NCBI GenBank assembly: GCA_025642065.1
Contig: JAODUP010001208.1
Coordinates: 26,409 to 90,408, forward strand
Direction of reading: 5' to 3'
DNA from: Paralvinella palmiformis
Taxonomy: Eukaryota; Annelida; Polychaeta; Terebellida; Alvinellidae
DNA: 64,000 nt
Made by a program: the position numbers and the translations under genes. Below are positions 12,790 through 24,504 of the stretch, one piece after another (position 1 is the stretch's first letter; every line of letters begins with the position of its first letter). The notes beneath the pieces were generated by a model, which was not told the origin of the DNA, ran no database searches, and saw only the letters and a list, made by a program, of their open reading frames with translations.

Positions 12790-14560
12790 ATTTAGTCTCA
12801 GCTGGTTTTATCATGAGATAAGATAACAACAGAGAAGTAAGCCTTGGTATATCTAGGTACACTTGGCCTTTGATATACCAAGGTTCATTTTGCTTCAATA
12901 GATATGAAATATCACAGAAGAACTGTTCAGCTGCTTTTCGCTTTGAATCAACACGGGGAGGTTAGGTGGTTCTTCCCGTGTTTAAAATTAGTTTAATTAT
13001 CCCAAATATATCGTACATTGTCTGCAGTAATTAAAGGTATTTCTAAGTACTGAACCTGAATTAAAGTTTTGTATAAAGTAAACTAATTAAAAACAATAGG
13101 TTTGATAGAACGGTATTTAATCATTTATATCTGTCATGTCGTTCTGTTTTTGTGACGGTTGTTTTATTTTATACTCTTACACGGAAACTGATCATAAATC
13201 TATGTTTTGTCAATGGAACAAAGATTTTATAATGTTAGGGTAAAGGAATATTTACAAAAAACAATTTACATCAGCCTTTAGTTGACTCAATCAATCTCTG
13301 TTTGGTCAAATAATATATGTTTGTGGCATGTTTCCTTTATTGAGAATGTCGATCATTACTAATGTCTTGTTCAGTGTACGATTCAAGACATCTGCAAGTT
13401 AACTAAACAGTGGTTCTGGCGTGATTTGCAAAAATATCCTCTTGTTCCATGCATGAAATATTCATTCGATGAAAATAAAATATAAATCACCAGGAAGGGA
13501 CAAAGAACGATATATAAATACTATAACACGCCACCACCGACATCCGAGGTTTGATTCAGTCAATAGGATAAAGTTATCATTATGATAAATAAAGAAAAAT
13601 CACATATCGCACGGACCTGGGTACAGGAACATCTCTAACAAAGTCTTAAACGATTTATTTTGTTCTGATGATCATTTCTAATTTCCATATCGGTTATGAA
13701 GCAACGATTTATAGGACATAGTTATATACTAAGTGATAAATTGATGTGGTAATGTTTATGGAAATCAAGACCATATATTTTATAAAGACAAATCATAACA
13801 ACAACAACAAAAAACGGATGCTTAAAATGTGTATTATTAAGTTTGAATTGAATTTACAATGATTTATAAATGATTTTATTAATTCATCCTTTCCGTAAAT
13901 GAATTTTAATTATTAAAATAAAAACTGACTTAATTAGAGCTAAATGGAAGTATTTTAGACAAGTGTAAGTTTTAATAGATTTATATTTCCAAGTAATTTG
14001 AGCAAGAAAATATTACAATATTATAGTAGTGACTTTGCCTCTTTTTATTCCTTCTAGTACATCTAATCAAGTCAGAATTAAAGTGCCGCAATAGTGATTG
14101 TTATTAATAGCACAATTAACGATACTAGAAAACAATTTGAGCATCTCAAATGTTAACTTGGTCAGAGACAATAATTCGGGTATGATGAGTTAGGTGTATC
14201 ATCTACATCATTAAAAGATTGTTGTCATAGCAATTTGAGGTCATAGCAATTTAAATACATTAGTGTCAATATAGCTCTGTTGCGTATCAGATATTCCATT
14301 TATAGCATGTCAGTTACTAATTAGTCATTAACTACGAAGACAAAATTCGGGATCGTAGCCATCAGTAACTTATACCTATATAAAATATGATGTAGTAGGA
14401 TATGGCTAACACGCTAATTAGTGGCATTATATTACAGGTAGATAGCCTACAGGTTTGACGAAACAATCATTTTTCATGGGTGATGCGGTCTAATGCTATT
14501 ATAGATCTCATCAGTTCCCTTCCGTTCAGCTAATATTTAAAAATACTGTTCAGTAATGGA
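12790..14560 (+). repeat. R1 family copy b
   Basis: A long copy of R1, collinear with 37560-39990 but lacking the segment corresponding to 37960-38400. Landmarks are GTTTTATCATGAGATAAG at 12804, ATGTCGTTCTGTTTTTGTGACG near 13137 (shown here only as position), AGGAAGGGACAAAGAACGA near 13491, CATCCGAGGTTTGATTCAGT near 13540, and CTACAGGTTTGACGAAAC near 14448. It uniquely carries a perfect 12-bp inverted repeat, CCTTGGTATATC at 12842-12853 with its complement at 12872-12883. Confidence 0.7.
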
Positions 14561-14893
14561 GATGAATGCTTTCATCATTCATAGCACAAGTGAGGAATGT
14601 ATTAAGTTATGAAATTGACTAACAAAAAATTAATTCTAGAAATGCTTTTATAATGACTCATGGATAAATAAAGTGTTGTAAACTTATAGTAGCTAGAAAA
14701 CAAAATATTATTTTAAGGTGCATGAAAACAACATTAAAGCGGTCTGTTTACAACATTTATATACTGATTGGAGTGAAGACACGGCCAATGCTATGTTACG
14801 TCACTGGTTAAGTTATTTAAACTAAATGAACCAGAAGGTCAATTTGACCCCTGTTCTAACAAAAATCGTAATATAATTAATCTTTCTTCTTAT

Positions 14894-15361
14894 ATGCTTT
14901 CAGAAAAGGAGATTAATTTAATAAGCAAAGGTTTGTCATTTGTCCCTACCCCTGATATTGATAAAACAGCAATCACAAATGCAGTTTTTAACTTGGGTAG
15001 AAGATTAAAAATTAAATATGTTTTTCGATGTTGCCATAACAACTATATTAAAAACAGTAAGACGTTTGTGTCGAAATCCAATTGGATCCCAACTGATAAA
15101 GTAATAGACCCAGATCTTCTTCAGTGTATTTCAAACTTCACATCAGAAATAAAAAGCTTAACCATTCTGAAGGAAAAAAATAATATAGACCAGTCGGAAT
15201 CATTAGCCCTCAGAAATATCCGCAAAAATAAGAGTTTAGTATTTTAAAAAGCAGACAAAGGTTCAACAACAGTAATAATGGATAAAAAGTATTATTTAGC
15301 TGAAGGTTATCGACAACTAAGTAATACTCACCACTACAAAAAAATTAAAAAAGGCATTTAA
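14894..15361 (+). pseudogene. PLE reverse transcriptase, N-terminal region
   Basis: An open frame of 117 codons ends at TAA 15245-15247 and continues in the same frame for about 38 codons. It contains LSKGLSF-type text (ISKGLSFVPTP) and, after the stop, ADKGSTTVIMDKKYYLAEGY, the conserved PLE block before the RT core. The true start may lie upstream of 14894, because the same frame carries INLSS immediately before. The stop is a point decay within an otherwise good match. Confidence 0.88.
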
Positions 15362-15383
15362 GAGTTGGACTTTTCCAGATAAG

Positions 15384-15864
15384 ATGCCACCTGGTAGACC
15401 TATTGTATCTGACTGTAATAGTGAATCTAAAAATGTTGCAAGTTTCATCGACATTATTCTTAAACCACCTGCAATGAAGCACCCTTCTTATATAACAAAT
15501 ACCTACGATTTTGTAGATAAAATTGCAAAGCTAGTCATACCTGATGGATGCTTGCTTATAACATTAGATGTTGAGAGCATGTATACAAATATTGACCATG
15601 CTAAAGGGCTTAATGCAGTGAGTGAAGCACTTCAATTTCGAGATCCCTTATATGACGGTAAATGCAACTCCTTGAATTATCATTAAAAAATAACGATTTT
15701 CTCTTAACGGGCAAAGGTATATTCAGGCCACTGGCACTTCAATGGGCCGGGATGGGCTCCTCATTATGCCGACATATACATGGCTAAATTTGAGAAGGAG
15801 GCCTTATATAAACAGCTTTAAAAACCCCATACATACTATCGTTATTTAGATGACATATTTATTG
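15384..15864 (+). pseudogene. PLE reverse transcriptase core
   Basis: Residues PPGRPIVSDC, then KHPSYITNTYDFVDKI and TLDVESMYTNI, form the RT fingers and first aspartate region. Beyond the stop at 15684, frameshifted text still reads ATGTSMG and YADIYMAKFEKEALYKQL. It then reaches YRYLDDIFIVWP near 15837-15872, where DD is the catalytic pair. Segment order and spacing match the PLE RT family. The frame is broken at least twice, so no full-length enzyme can be made. Confidence 0.9.
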
Positions 15865-16404
15865 TGTGGCCCCGGAAAAAGGCTTTTTATGGATTTTGGA
15901 TAGTTTAAAAATCAGAACCAATTAGATTTAAAGCTACATTAAATAAAGAAAATTGATTTCTTTGGGTACAACCAAAAAGATCCAGAAAATGAAAATGGAT
16001 TATTAACAAAAAAGGGCTTTTTAAACCGACAGATACTCATCAACCCTTTCATAAGGATTCCTTTCACCCTAAACATCCTTTCAAAATTAAATTAGACTCA
16101 GTTTTTTGGTTTTTCAAAAATTTCAAATTTTGATGAAGCTGGGAAATATTTCTCATTCATTATGCAAAAGGAATTATTCAAAAAGATGGCTACGCCATTT
16201 AAAAGTAAAACTGTCCGTGAACTACAAATACAACAACGTCATTAATCCACTAATCCACAAAAGCAGTGGGTTCAAAACCATGTGGGATTAGCAGATGTAG
16301 ATCATGGAGATATTGTGTTCTTGTCACAATACCCCAAGTACAGTTACCAATAAAACACATGGAATAATAGGCAATTTAAACTTAGCTCATCTACATAATA
16401 TATA

Positions 16405-16720
16405 TCGTGAATGTTTACGTTGTCTAAACAGTATGTAGGTGAGAGTAATGGCAAACTTCGTGTTAGAATGAATGGCCACAGATTTGCGATTAATTCAAAA
16501 GTTATGTCTTCTGCGTTATTCACGCATCTTCTAGAACATACACGGATAAATAGACTTGCCCGAACCATTCTAGAAGATTATGAAAAATTTAGCAGTTACC
16601 TACTACAGGTTCATAACTCAAGACAAGATAAATAGATTAATTTGGGGAAAAATTTTGGATGATACCCTAGGTACATTAGAACCGGGAGGTTTAATAAGAA
16701 AAGATATGAAGATGTTATAA
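16405..16720 (+). pseudogene. PLE GIY-YIG endonuclease domain remnant
   Basis: The open frame at 16411-16635 gives KQYVGESNGKLRVRMNGHR, matching the second half of the GIY-YIG motif (Y-V-G) and the downstream R--R---H block with H and R conserved. The first half (the GIY strand) is degraded. Downstream text WGK, TLGTLEPGGL near 16645-16690 matches the C-terminal W------P-GLN signature of PLE endonucleases. The family uses this domain for target-primed insertion. Confidence 0.82.
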
Positions 16721-17324
16721 ACCTATACAAAATGAGGACTTGTCCCATTTGTGGTACCATTTTCAAAAACGGCTAAAAAGAGAAGAATAATTAAAAAAAA
16801 TTATAAAATTCTCCAACAGAAAGAAGTGTTGAATGATTATGAATATATAATTATCACAGCTTATTCTAAACACAAAATCTAGCTGGTTCCTTGGTTTCTA
16901 GCAAATGTGGGAAAAAATTATATTTAACAATGTCTCCTGGAGCTCTGAATAGGTTTTCTTTTAAACACCCCTAAAAAAAATTAAACCCAATTATAAAAAT
17001 TCTCACCCTATAATTACTTCGTAAAACAAAGCAATATTTCCTGAATAGATCTCAACCGAAGCTAACAAACATTCATTATGACAGCAGTGATTTCAGTAAA
17101 ACAGTTAATTACTATTAATATTTTGTGTTTTTGGGATTTTACAGCTATAAAAAAATTAAATTTGGTTTATTTTAATTCTTAATCAAAACAGTTGTTTTGA
17201 TTATAGTAACAGCTTCGTTTAGACAAAGGTAAAAGGGTTTAAAAGTTTCTAGATTCTGGTTTTAAATTTAAAACTAGCTAGGGAATTTGGTATAATATTT
17301 CTGGCAAAGTAAATACTTTAGACA

Positions 17325-17372
17325 CATGCACTTGATAAAGGTTTCTTATAACCGAAATAGTCGTGCTATTTT
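17325..17372 (+). ncRNA. Hammerhead-ribozyme-like remnant in the PLE 3' end
   Basis: CTTGATAAAG at 17331-17340 resembles the ribozyme core CTGATGA with two changes. It is followed by a four-pair stem GGTT(TCTTAT)AACC, then GAAA at 17354-17357. A perfect six-pair hairpin AAATAG(TCGTG)CTATTT follows at 17355-17371. Penelope-like elements are known to carry hammerhead motifs in their terminal repeats, and the location after the endonuclease fits. The core substitutions predict loss of self-cleavage. Confidence 0.5.
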
Positions 17373-17613
17373 GGGCTAGTGAAAAACTATTATTTCTGTT
17401 ATTGTCGGAGGTATTAAAATTATTATCATAATATATATTATATGTACTGATATATATGCTTTATTTCCTGTTATAACTGCGTTATATATGTACTAATATA
17501 TACAATTTGTTTTCTATTTAGGTAGTAGTCGTTTGATCATAATTCTGTAAGAATTATAAACATCACGAAAACCTGAGCCCACGCCTTTATTATATGTAAA
17601 ATAAAAAAAAAAA

Positions 17614-17714
<101 letters not shown>

Positions 17715-17874
17715 AAGAAATACTTTTTATTTCCTCCAGTTTCCCTTATTACCCCAATTAAAAAAGTTATTCGTTTTTACAACATGTTTGAGTCTTTTAG
17801 CTTTGTTATGTATAATGTAGAATCCATATTGTTGTCCTCTTATGTGGTCTGGCGAAACGACCTATTAATTCATA

Positions 17875-18910
17875 CAATGCTGCGGGGATTTATACTCCGG
17901 GAGTGTTTGTACCCGGCACATCTCCAATTGCGGAAGAGTTTTTTCCCATATTATGAAATTGGTTACACTGATATAGGAAATTTTGTTAAATCTATAGCTA
18001 TCATAATCCCGACGTGTCATTCGCAGTATCGGAGATCTGCCTGAAATCCGCTTTCTCGACCATGGGTCAAATAATACCCTTTTTTGATCCCACCACACCT
18101 AACTGAATATACTTAGGGACGCTAAATTAGGGTGAATGAACTTTCCCCTTAGTGATGAAGGGAAACGTATGGGGGTTAGCTTTAAGTTGAAAAATCATAG
18201 TATTTACTCAGGTTGAGACGATATTTCGTTCTAGTCCAGTAATAACCATTGTGCGGTTTTCTACTTTGTTTTTTTTTTAGTTTAATGTTTAGTGAGTCCA
18301 TACTCTGTTAGTGTACATTTCTTTGTTATGAACAAACTGTAATGTTTGTTAACACCTGAGGGCTTTTATAGGGCTTGAATTTTCACTTAGGTTAGAGAAG
18401 AACTGACGCCAGACCAGTCGAACGTTATTGATACATGGTTATATAGGTAGGATTTATTCAATTATTCGAATCCAGAATAAAGCTGAGGTGCATCGAGGGG
18501 TCGAAATGCTTTATATAAGGGTTTTTTTTTGGAAAGAAAAAACGTGAAAGTAAACTGTGGGGTTTAAAAAAGTTTATGATATGTATTAAAGGGCACCATT
18601 GACCCACACGCACGTGTTTGTTGCGGCTTTGGATCAAATGGTATGTGTTTTACTGTTTTTTCGTAGCCTGCTGTAGCCGCTTTCCTGTGGGGTACATATT
18701 TTGGAAAAAGGTTAGGGGTTCCCCCAGGCTGATGAGTAGACCAGACACATGCTAGGTATACGAACACATTTATCAATATGTGGAGGTATGGAACATTTTA
18801 TTTTTAGATTAATGTATGTATAGTTGTATTTAGATTTATGGAGGTAGGTTTCGAAGGAGGTTTAGATATGTTGATGCTCTGTGCCTGTTGCCTCTTACTA
18901 TGTACCCTAA

Positions 18911-18914
<4 letters not shown>
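17875..18914 (+). repeat. R2 family copy b
   Basis: A long copy beginning near TGCTGCGGGG and ending in CCTAAAAAACAC next to (CA)n. It shares with copies a and c the CGACGTGTCATTCGCAGTAT block (18010), GGGCTTTTATAGGG (weakened TATA-like, about 18359), AGAATAAAG (18473), CCAGGCTGATGAG (18723) and GATGCTCTGTGCCTGTTGCC (18871). No protein domain recognised. Confidence 0.8.

Positions 18915-18988
<74 letters not shown>
18915..18988. repeat. (CA)n then (TA)n after R2 copy b
   Basis: About 34 bp CA followed by about 40 bp TA. Same arrangement as after copy a. Confidence 0.96.
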
Positions 18989-18995
<7 letters not shown>

Positions 18996-19089
18996 CACAC
19001 ATTATGCTGCCATTTTCCTGAAGCCATTTATTGAAAACAAATTACCATCACCAATAATGACAAACATTACACAGGAACAACGACAAGGA

Positions 19090-19690
19090 TAAAAACGTGG
19101 AATATTATTAATATTTTGATTATTATCATTTTTAGTTTTGTTTTTGTTGTTTCTATTGTCATTATTGTCATTGTTGTTGTTCGTGATTTGTTTGTAAAAC
19201 AATAGATTTGCAAAATCTGTTAGAAGATGATACATCACTTGTTTATTTTAAATAAGAAGTTATCGTCAGCAAATTAATAAGTAGATAACTGCAAGCATAA
19301 TCCGCATAGTGATCCCATCCCATTCTGGCTGTTCCTCCTTCCCATGCCGTCGAACTTTACAAATCGATTAACATCTTTAAGGAGATTGAGCAGAGGATAG
19401 AACGAGAGATGTGCCATTTTGTCTTATGTATCAGATTTGATCAATTTAAATCACCTCAATCAACTAAACTGATAAGCAGTGATCGATGTTGATCGTTTTC
19501 TAGTTCACATATCTATAAGATAACGATATATCAGTCAATCAAATGATGCAATATATCCAGTAAAACCATGATCAGGAAGATATCCTCGAGAGATAGTGAG
19601 CTGAAAATTGAATTTATGCGTGAACAATTTTGATAAAGTCTATAATCTAACATTTTAGTGACATTTTTATCACTAATTCAGGTATCCCTC
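19090..19690 (+). repeat. R5 family copy a
   Basis: Aligns with 40440-41250 in the same orientation and with 35950-36730 and 21245-21990 in reverse. Landmarks are a run of T-rich TTGTTGTT triplets, AGAAGATGATACATCAC near 19222 (AGAAGGTGGTACACTAC in the 40.7-kb copy), and GATAACGATATATCAGTC with ATGATGCAATATAT near 19520-19555. No coding capacity. Confidence 0.65.
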
Positions 19691-20087
19691 ATTAGTTTAG
19701 TGGACAGGGGAATATTTTGATCAAAATTGAATAACGTATTGGCTGGATATGAAAAAGTAATGTACAAATGGATACAACACAGATATATGGTAAACAAATC
19801 CAGACAACACAAACACACACATATACACACACATAAGCAAGCGCATAGATACACATATACCATTATTGTCGTTGGCTTTGTTTAGCAGTCAGAGTGATAT
19901 GTAAATATGATGTTATTGTACTCTTATTTACACAGACTTCAGTTCCTAATATTTAATTAGCAGACATGGATGTGTCTGTTATTTTGACACATTCCACTGT
20001 ACAGCAGGAATTAAACATTAGAGGTAATAATAAAAACATTTGGGCAATTTCAACAAAGCAACATTTACCAGTTCACTTCATTGCTGC

Positions 20088-20090
<3 letters not shown>

Positions 20091-20160
<70 letters not shown>
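20091..20160. repeat. (TA)n microsatellite
   Basis: 70 bp of pure AT dinucleotide, followed by a short degenerate TTAGGTTA-like stretch (20168-20205). Confidence 0.97.
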
Positions 20161-20162
<2 letters not shown>

Positions 20163-20244
20163 TGATCTTAGGTTATGGGGTTTAGGTTATAGGTAATAGG
20201 TTAGTTATGAAAGAACACATAAACCTTAGATCTTGTCATCTCTC

Positions 20245-21240
20245 TTGATGATGACAATTTGATCAGGCGTGTGTCTGTGTCTTCAATGATGTCTGATCAT
20301 TTCTTTATTAACATTGATGTATCTTTACAGGACCAATCTTTTTCAGCTAAATTTATTTTAATCAGAAAATGTAAGTCGATTGACAAGGACGCTTTTCTGG
20401 CTGATCTGTGTGTCTCCTCTCTGATATTGGATCCACCGAATGATCTGGCTGTATTTATCACTGGATCCTAGATCCTGATAATGAATTAGATTTCTCCTCT
20501 TCTTCCTTGGACAAGTTTGAACATTGTACTGCTGATATTCGGCTATGGATAACTCAAAGTATTCTAAGTTTAAATGATTAAAAAAAAGGTTATATATTTG
20601 GCATCACCACATTGTTTTAAATCTCCAAATACTCCAGCATTACAGATGGGTACATCTTCGATTACCCTTAATAGGTGGGAAAAAAACTAGGGGTTATTTT
20701 TGACCAACGTATTAACATGTATGAACATGTCATATCAGTATGCCGAGCTACCTACTATCATATTAAGAGCATCCACTATCTAAAAACCTTATTGACGCAA
20801 GAAACGCCTGTCACTGTAGTCCATGAAACTTTGATACATCTCGTATATACTACTGTAACCCCTATTATATGGCATATCTGATTATAATATCAATCGTTTT
20901 CAGCGAATTCAGAATAGTGCAGCCCGCATAGTGAAAGCTACTCTAAAATGTGATCATATCACCCTATTTCTTCAAAAACTAAAAAGAGGACCAGTTAAAC
21001 AGCGTATTCATTTCAAAAGTTTATTAATAACTTTTAAATCTATCAATGAAATGGTGTTGGAATACCTATGTGAACTGGTGTTCATTAGAAAGTCAACCCT
21101 AAAACTCGGGTCATCCAGTCAGATAATATTGAAAATGTCTGTGTCATGTCTCCAGTCATTTGGTGATTGTGCGTTTAGTTTTCTAAATACAGCATTCTGG
21201 ATCACTACTTATTAGATTAGTTGATTTGAAATACTTTGAC
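20245..21240 (+). pseudogene. CR1-like LINE fragment, internally deleted
   Basis: Starts in the end of the endonuclease domain (NLIRRVSVSS, then SDHFFINIDVSLQ) and continues to PPNDLAVFITGS. It then jumps directly to the region after the RT catalytic site (a WIT-S block, KKLGVIFDQRINM at 20676, VVHETLIHLVYTTVTP at 20817, SDHIT-type text at 20950 and VKQRIHFKSLLITFKSIN at 20995). The central RT core is therefore deleted. The C-terminal text matches the LINE at 26.2 kb. It ends where R5 begins. Confidence 0.85.
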
Positions 21241-21244
21241 TCGA

Positions 21245-21581
21245 AACTAGTCAGATCTTCGACAAATGGCCGAAGGGCAACAGTCCAGAGATATGCTCTA
21301 AACCCTGTTAAATCATACCATTGCCTATAAAGGAGTTAATTCACTTTCTATGTGATTTGGAAAGTTTAAATACATGGGCATAAGAAGCAGTCATATCGTG
21401 ATTGGGATAGCTATCTATGACGTCTACTTAACAATTAACTGATGACATCCTCTTTTATAAAGCGACTGGCGATATACTATTTTCTTCTAATAGGATGTTA
21501 TAATTAGGGAATATTACCCAGTCTATAGTATACAATCAAGTACAACATGAATACCACACCACCACCACCACCAACAACAAC

Positions 21582-21613
<32 letters not shown>

Positions 21614-21990
21614 TAACAACGTTTATCTTTGTTTCTGTGTGTAATGTCATTCTTGTTGCTGTTAATGTTGTTACGTAGAATATTTCAAAGAAATAACAGT
21701 CTACTGTGATACGGTTTTATATATACGTAAGTATCATTATTCAGATTTTCCCAATATTAGCCAACGTTAGCACATTAATAAGTGATAAATTTGACCAGAA
21801 ACATGAAACTGATAATGATGACGTGATAGCTGTATATCAGAGTAATGATATGGGCGTATAAATGGTAGCGTGCGTTCCATGCTGTATCTTAGAATGAAGA
21901 GGATCCTAGTCAGGTATAACAATAACAGACTCTGATTGAATTTTTTTTCAAATACACAATGATTCATCAGTTGTTTTATTAATTGATCCT
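21245..21990 (-). repeat. R5 family copy b
   Basis: Reverse complement of 40440-40960. For example, CAGTCCAGAGATATGCTC near 21281 pairs with GAGCATGGCTCTATCTC near 40890, and TAGGATGTTATAATTA near 21491 pairs with TAATTATAACATCCTA near 40668. It contains an (AAT)n run at 21577-21610 in the position where the other copies have (TTA)n or (ATA)n. Confidence 0.7.
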
Positions 21991-22019
21991 TTCTGTAAGT
22001 GAATATAAAGGATTAAAAT

Positions 22020-22024
22020 AAAAC

Positions 22025-22063
<39 letters not shown>

Positions 22064-22335
22064 CTTTTGTGACTTTTTACCATTTAAATGTATAATTAGA
22101 TTAAACGTTTGACGTATCTTATGTATATCGTTTTGGTCATTAACATATTGTTGTCATACAAACCCTAATGTTTCTGGGTTTCTCTTAGATGTTTGGATTT
22201 AACGTTTTCTTCACCTTCTCCAAAGGAATCATGCACATATCAACACCCATCCAAATATCCAAACACACAACATATCCCTACTCGTAGATATCTCAGCCAA
22301 CAGTAATGGTTTTCATTATAAAGCTCGCTCTTTAA
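22020..22335 (+). repeat. R1 family fragment c
   Basis: Matches the R1 segment around 5065-5230 and 39200-39390 (GTTGTCATACAAACC, CTTCTCCAAAGGAATCATGC, GTAGATATCTCAGCCAAC). It is preceded by (TA)n at 22029-22060. It is plus oriented and separated by a LINE piece from minus-oriented R1 sequence. Confidence 0.65.
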
Positions 22336-22560
22336 AGGCTCTCCATGGTAAGGGATGTATCAAAATATACTCCTAAGTTCTTCACTCACCTACCTGAAGC
22401 CGTAATTCCGCCTTTTATCCCTACCTGATGTTTTGGGTTAAAGATAATGAGATCTGTTTTTCCTCGTTTAACTTAAGCATGTTTGCACTCATCCAAGTAC
22501 TGATATCAGCCAAACAAGCTTCCAATTTATTTGCAAAATTTACAATTGTACTATTGTAAT
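22325..22560 (-). pseudogene. LINE reverse transcriptase fragment
   Basis: Minus-strand text NKLEACLADISTWMSANMLK followed by LNEEK is the post-catalytic helix and the L-LN--KT motif of CR1/L2-type RTs. A frameshift then gives VKNLGVYFDTSLTMES near 22330-22380, the -NLGV-FD- block. It joins R1 text at about 22560. Dead fragment. Confidence 0.78.
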
Positions 22561-23940
22561 ATTTCACTGCACAGATTACTTCCAAATTTAAATGTACAAA
22601 CATTTACGCTTGTGTAAAATAAATCCAATTAAGGCAAATTAAGTGAGGTTTTAGTTTCATTTTTTATGGATCAATTAATAAAATAGTTTATTAATCGTTG
22701 TGTAACATCAATTAAAAATTATCAATCAGATTCGTCAAATAAAGAACTTAATAGTAAATATATAAGCATCCAACATTTGAAATATTTTATAATTTTCTTT
22801 TATGAAATATTTATAGGATATTATTTATGTTTTGACTTCCGTGTATATTATTTGATCACTTTATCACTTAGTATAGAATGATTTTGTATAAATCTTTCCC
22901 TCACAGCTACTCCAAACAATAATCATGAGAACAAAATAAATCATTTACAATTTTGGTTTTGGGACGTTCTTCACCCAGGTCCGCTTGAAATCTTGGAATA
23001 TTTATACCACAAAACGATAACTTAATCCCATTAACTGAATCAAACCTCAGACGACGGTGATGCCAGATAATAGTTTTCTTTAGATCGTTCTTTGCCTCTT
23101 CCTGCTGACTCTGACTTTATTTTCACGCAGTGAATATTTCCTGGAGTGAACAAGAAAATATATTTTAAACAGCCCAGAATATTTAGGAAAAATACGACAA
23201 ACAAATGTTATTTGACAAAAAGACACAGATAATGAATTAGTGAGGTTATGGTTGATGTACATATTTTAATAGTTACTTAACCTTGTCATTATCGGTTGTT
23301 CAAGGTAGCATCCGTTATCTCAAACTAGTTCAAACCTTCAAGCTGTAACCAATATCAAGCTTTTAAAAGGATATATGCCACTCACATCACTCACTCACCC
23401 ACACTCATTCACTCTTATTGCTAACTTTATTATATCGTTTATTTATGGTGTTGCGGTAGCTTTATAGTTCATTGTGGTATACTAGAAAATATATTAGTCC
23501 ATGATTAGAAGCCATTAACTAACTACTGGCCAGTTTGATTCATTTATAAATGAGCACGTTAGAGTGGATTATGATGGATGGATTGTCCCATTATAAATGT
23601 CTGCTAACAAATGTGTAATCTCCGTGGAGTTGGTAATTGTGATGAATTGCACAGTCCATATCAGAAGGTCAAATTATAACTGAAAAAAAAATGGCTTACC
23701 CTTAAGCCTTTCTCTAATGAGCAATCACCATGTGTTGTGTGAGATTACTGAATAAATATGAAGACTTAGTCACAATCATTGTTCGATTGACAAAACATAG
23801 CTTTAAGATCAGATTCCATATTATAATATAAAACAAGAAAACCAGCATGAAAACACAGCGACATGAAAAGCATAAATGTTAAAATTGTTGTTATCAAGTA
23901 AAAATATATAAAACTTAGTTGTTTTTCAATTAGCTTACTT
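22560..23940 (-). repeat. R1 family copy d
   Basis: Reverse complement of R1 copy g. The block 23290-23745 is a clear counterpart of 37960-38400 (for instance GGACAATCCATCCATCATAA there and its complement here). 23830-23880 matches 37855-37915. The copy is bounded by a LINE fragment at one end and (TA)n at 23949-23988 at the other. The pair with copy g is the best conserved of the family in this window by eye. Confidence 0.78.
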
Positions 23941-23943
23941 CAA

Positions 23944-23948
<5 letters not shown>

Positions 23949-23988
<40 letters not shown>
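23949..23988. repeat. (AT)n microsatellite between two R1 copies
   Basis: About 40 bp; separates minus-oriented R1 copy d from plus-oriented copy e. Confidence 0.95.
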
Positions 23989-23992
<4 letters not shown>

Positions 23993-23994
23993 TT

Positions 23995-24503
23995 AAGTTC
24001 CAGCCTCATAATGGACGCTCCTGTGGACGAACCATTTTGTTAGGATAACACGATTATTACAAACTTTACATCAGCCTTTGCCTGATAAAGTCATCATCTG
24101 TCTCTTTTGGTTAAATAAGATATGTTTGTTGATTGTTTCCTTTTGGTGTGGGAGGGGGGGGGGGCTATGTCAAACATTACTATGTAACCCGGTCACTTGT
24201 CCAGTGTGACATTCAAGAAATCTTCACTAAACACTGGTTCTGGCCTGATGTGTAACAATCTTTATTCTTCCATTCATGAAATATTCACTGCGTGAAAATA
24301 AAATGGATGTCAACAGGAAGGGACAAAGAACGATATAAAAGAATGATACATTACCATTATCGTTTTCTGAGGCTTGATTATGTGAGTGAGATAAAGGTAT
24401 TGTCTTGTGCTAGAAATATCTCACGATATCATACGGATGTGGGTGTAGAAAGACCTCTAATGTCTGGATCGGCTGTGAGTGAAAATATTTATAAAATATA
24501 ATT
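23995..24503 (+). repeat. R1 family copy e, 3' truncated
   Basis: Matches 4050-4540 and 13215-13700. Shared blocks are TTACATCAGCCTTTGCCTGA, GTAACCCGGTCACTTG, AGGAAGGGACAAAGAACGA and CTAATGTCTGGATCGGCTGT. It ends where R2 copy c begins near 24505. A run of ten G's at 24153-24162 interrupts it. Confidence 0.72.
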
Positions 24504-24504
24504 A

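Larger units (their letters stand above)
14770..17400 (+). mobile_element. Penelope-like retroelement, decayed
   Basis: The order of parts is diagnostic of Penelope-like elements. An N-terminal block SKGLSFVPTP lies near 14920. ADKGSTTVIMDK lies near 15248. The RT core has PPGRPIVSDCNSES at 15387 and TLDVESMYTNI at about 15563. A GTSMG and APHYADIYMAKFE block lies at 15730-15800, and the catalytic text YRYLDDIFIVW at about 15837. Finally there is a GIY-YIG endonuclease block with QYVGESNGKLRVRMNGHR at about 16431. Stops, frameshifts and an internal deletion before 15384 (the LPKIHK region is missing) make it inactive. No second copy lies in the window. Confidence 0.92.
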
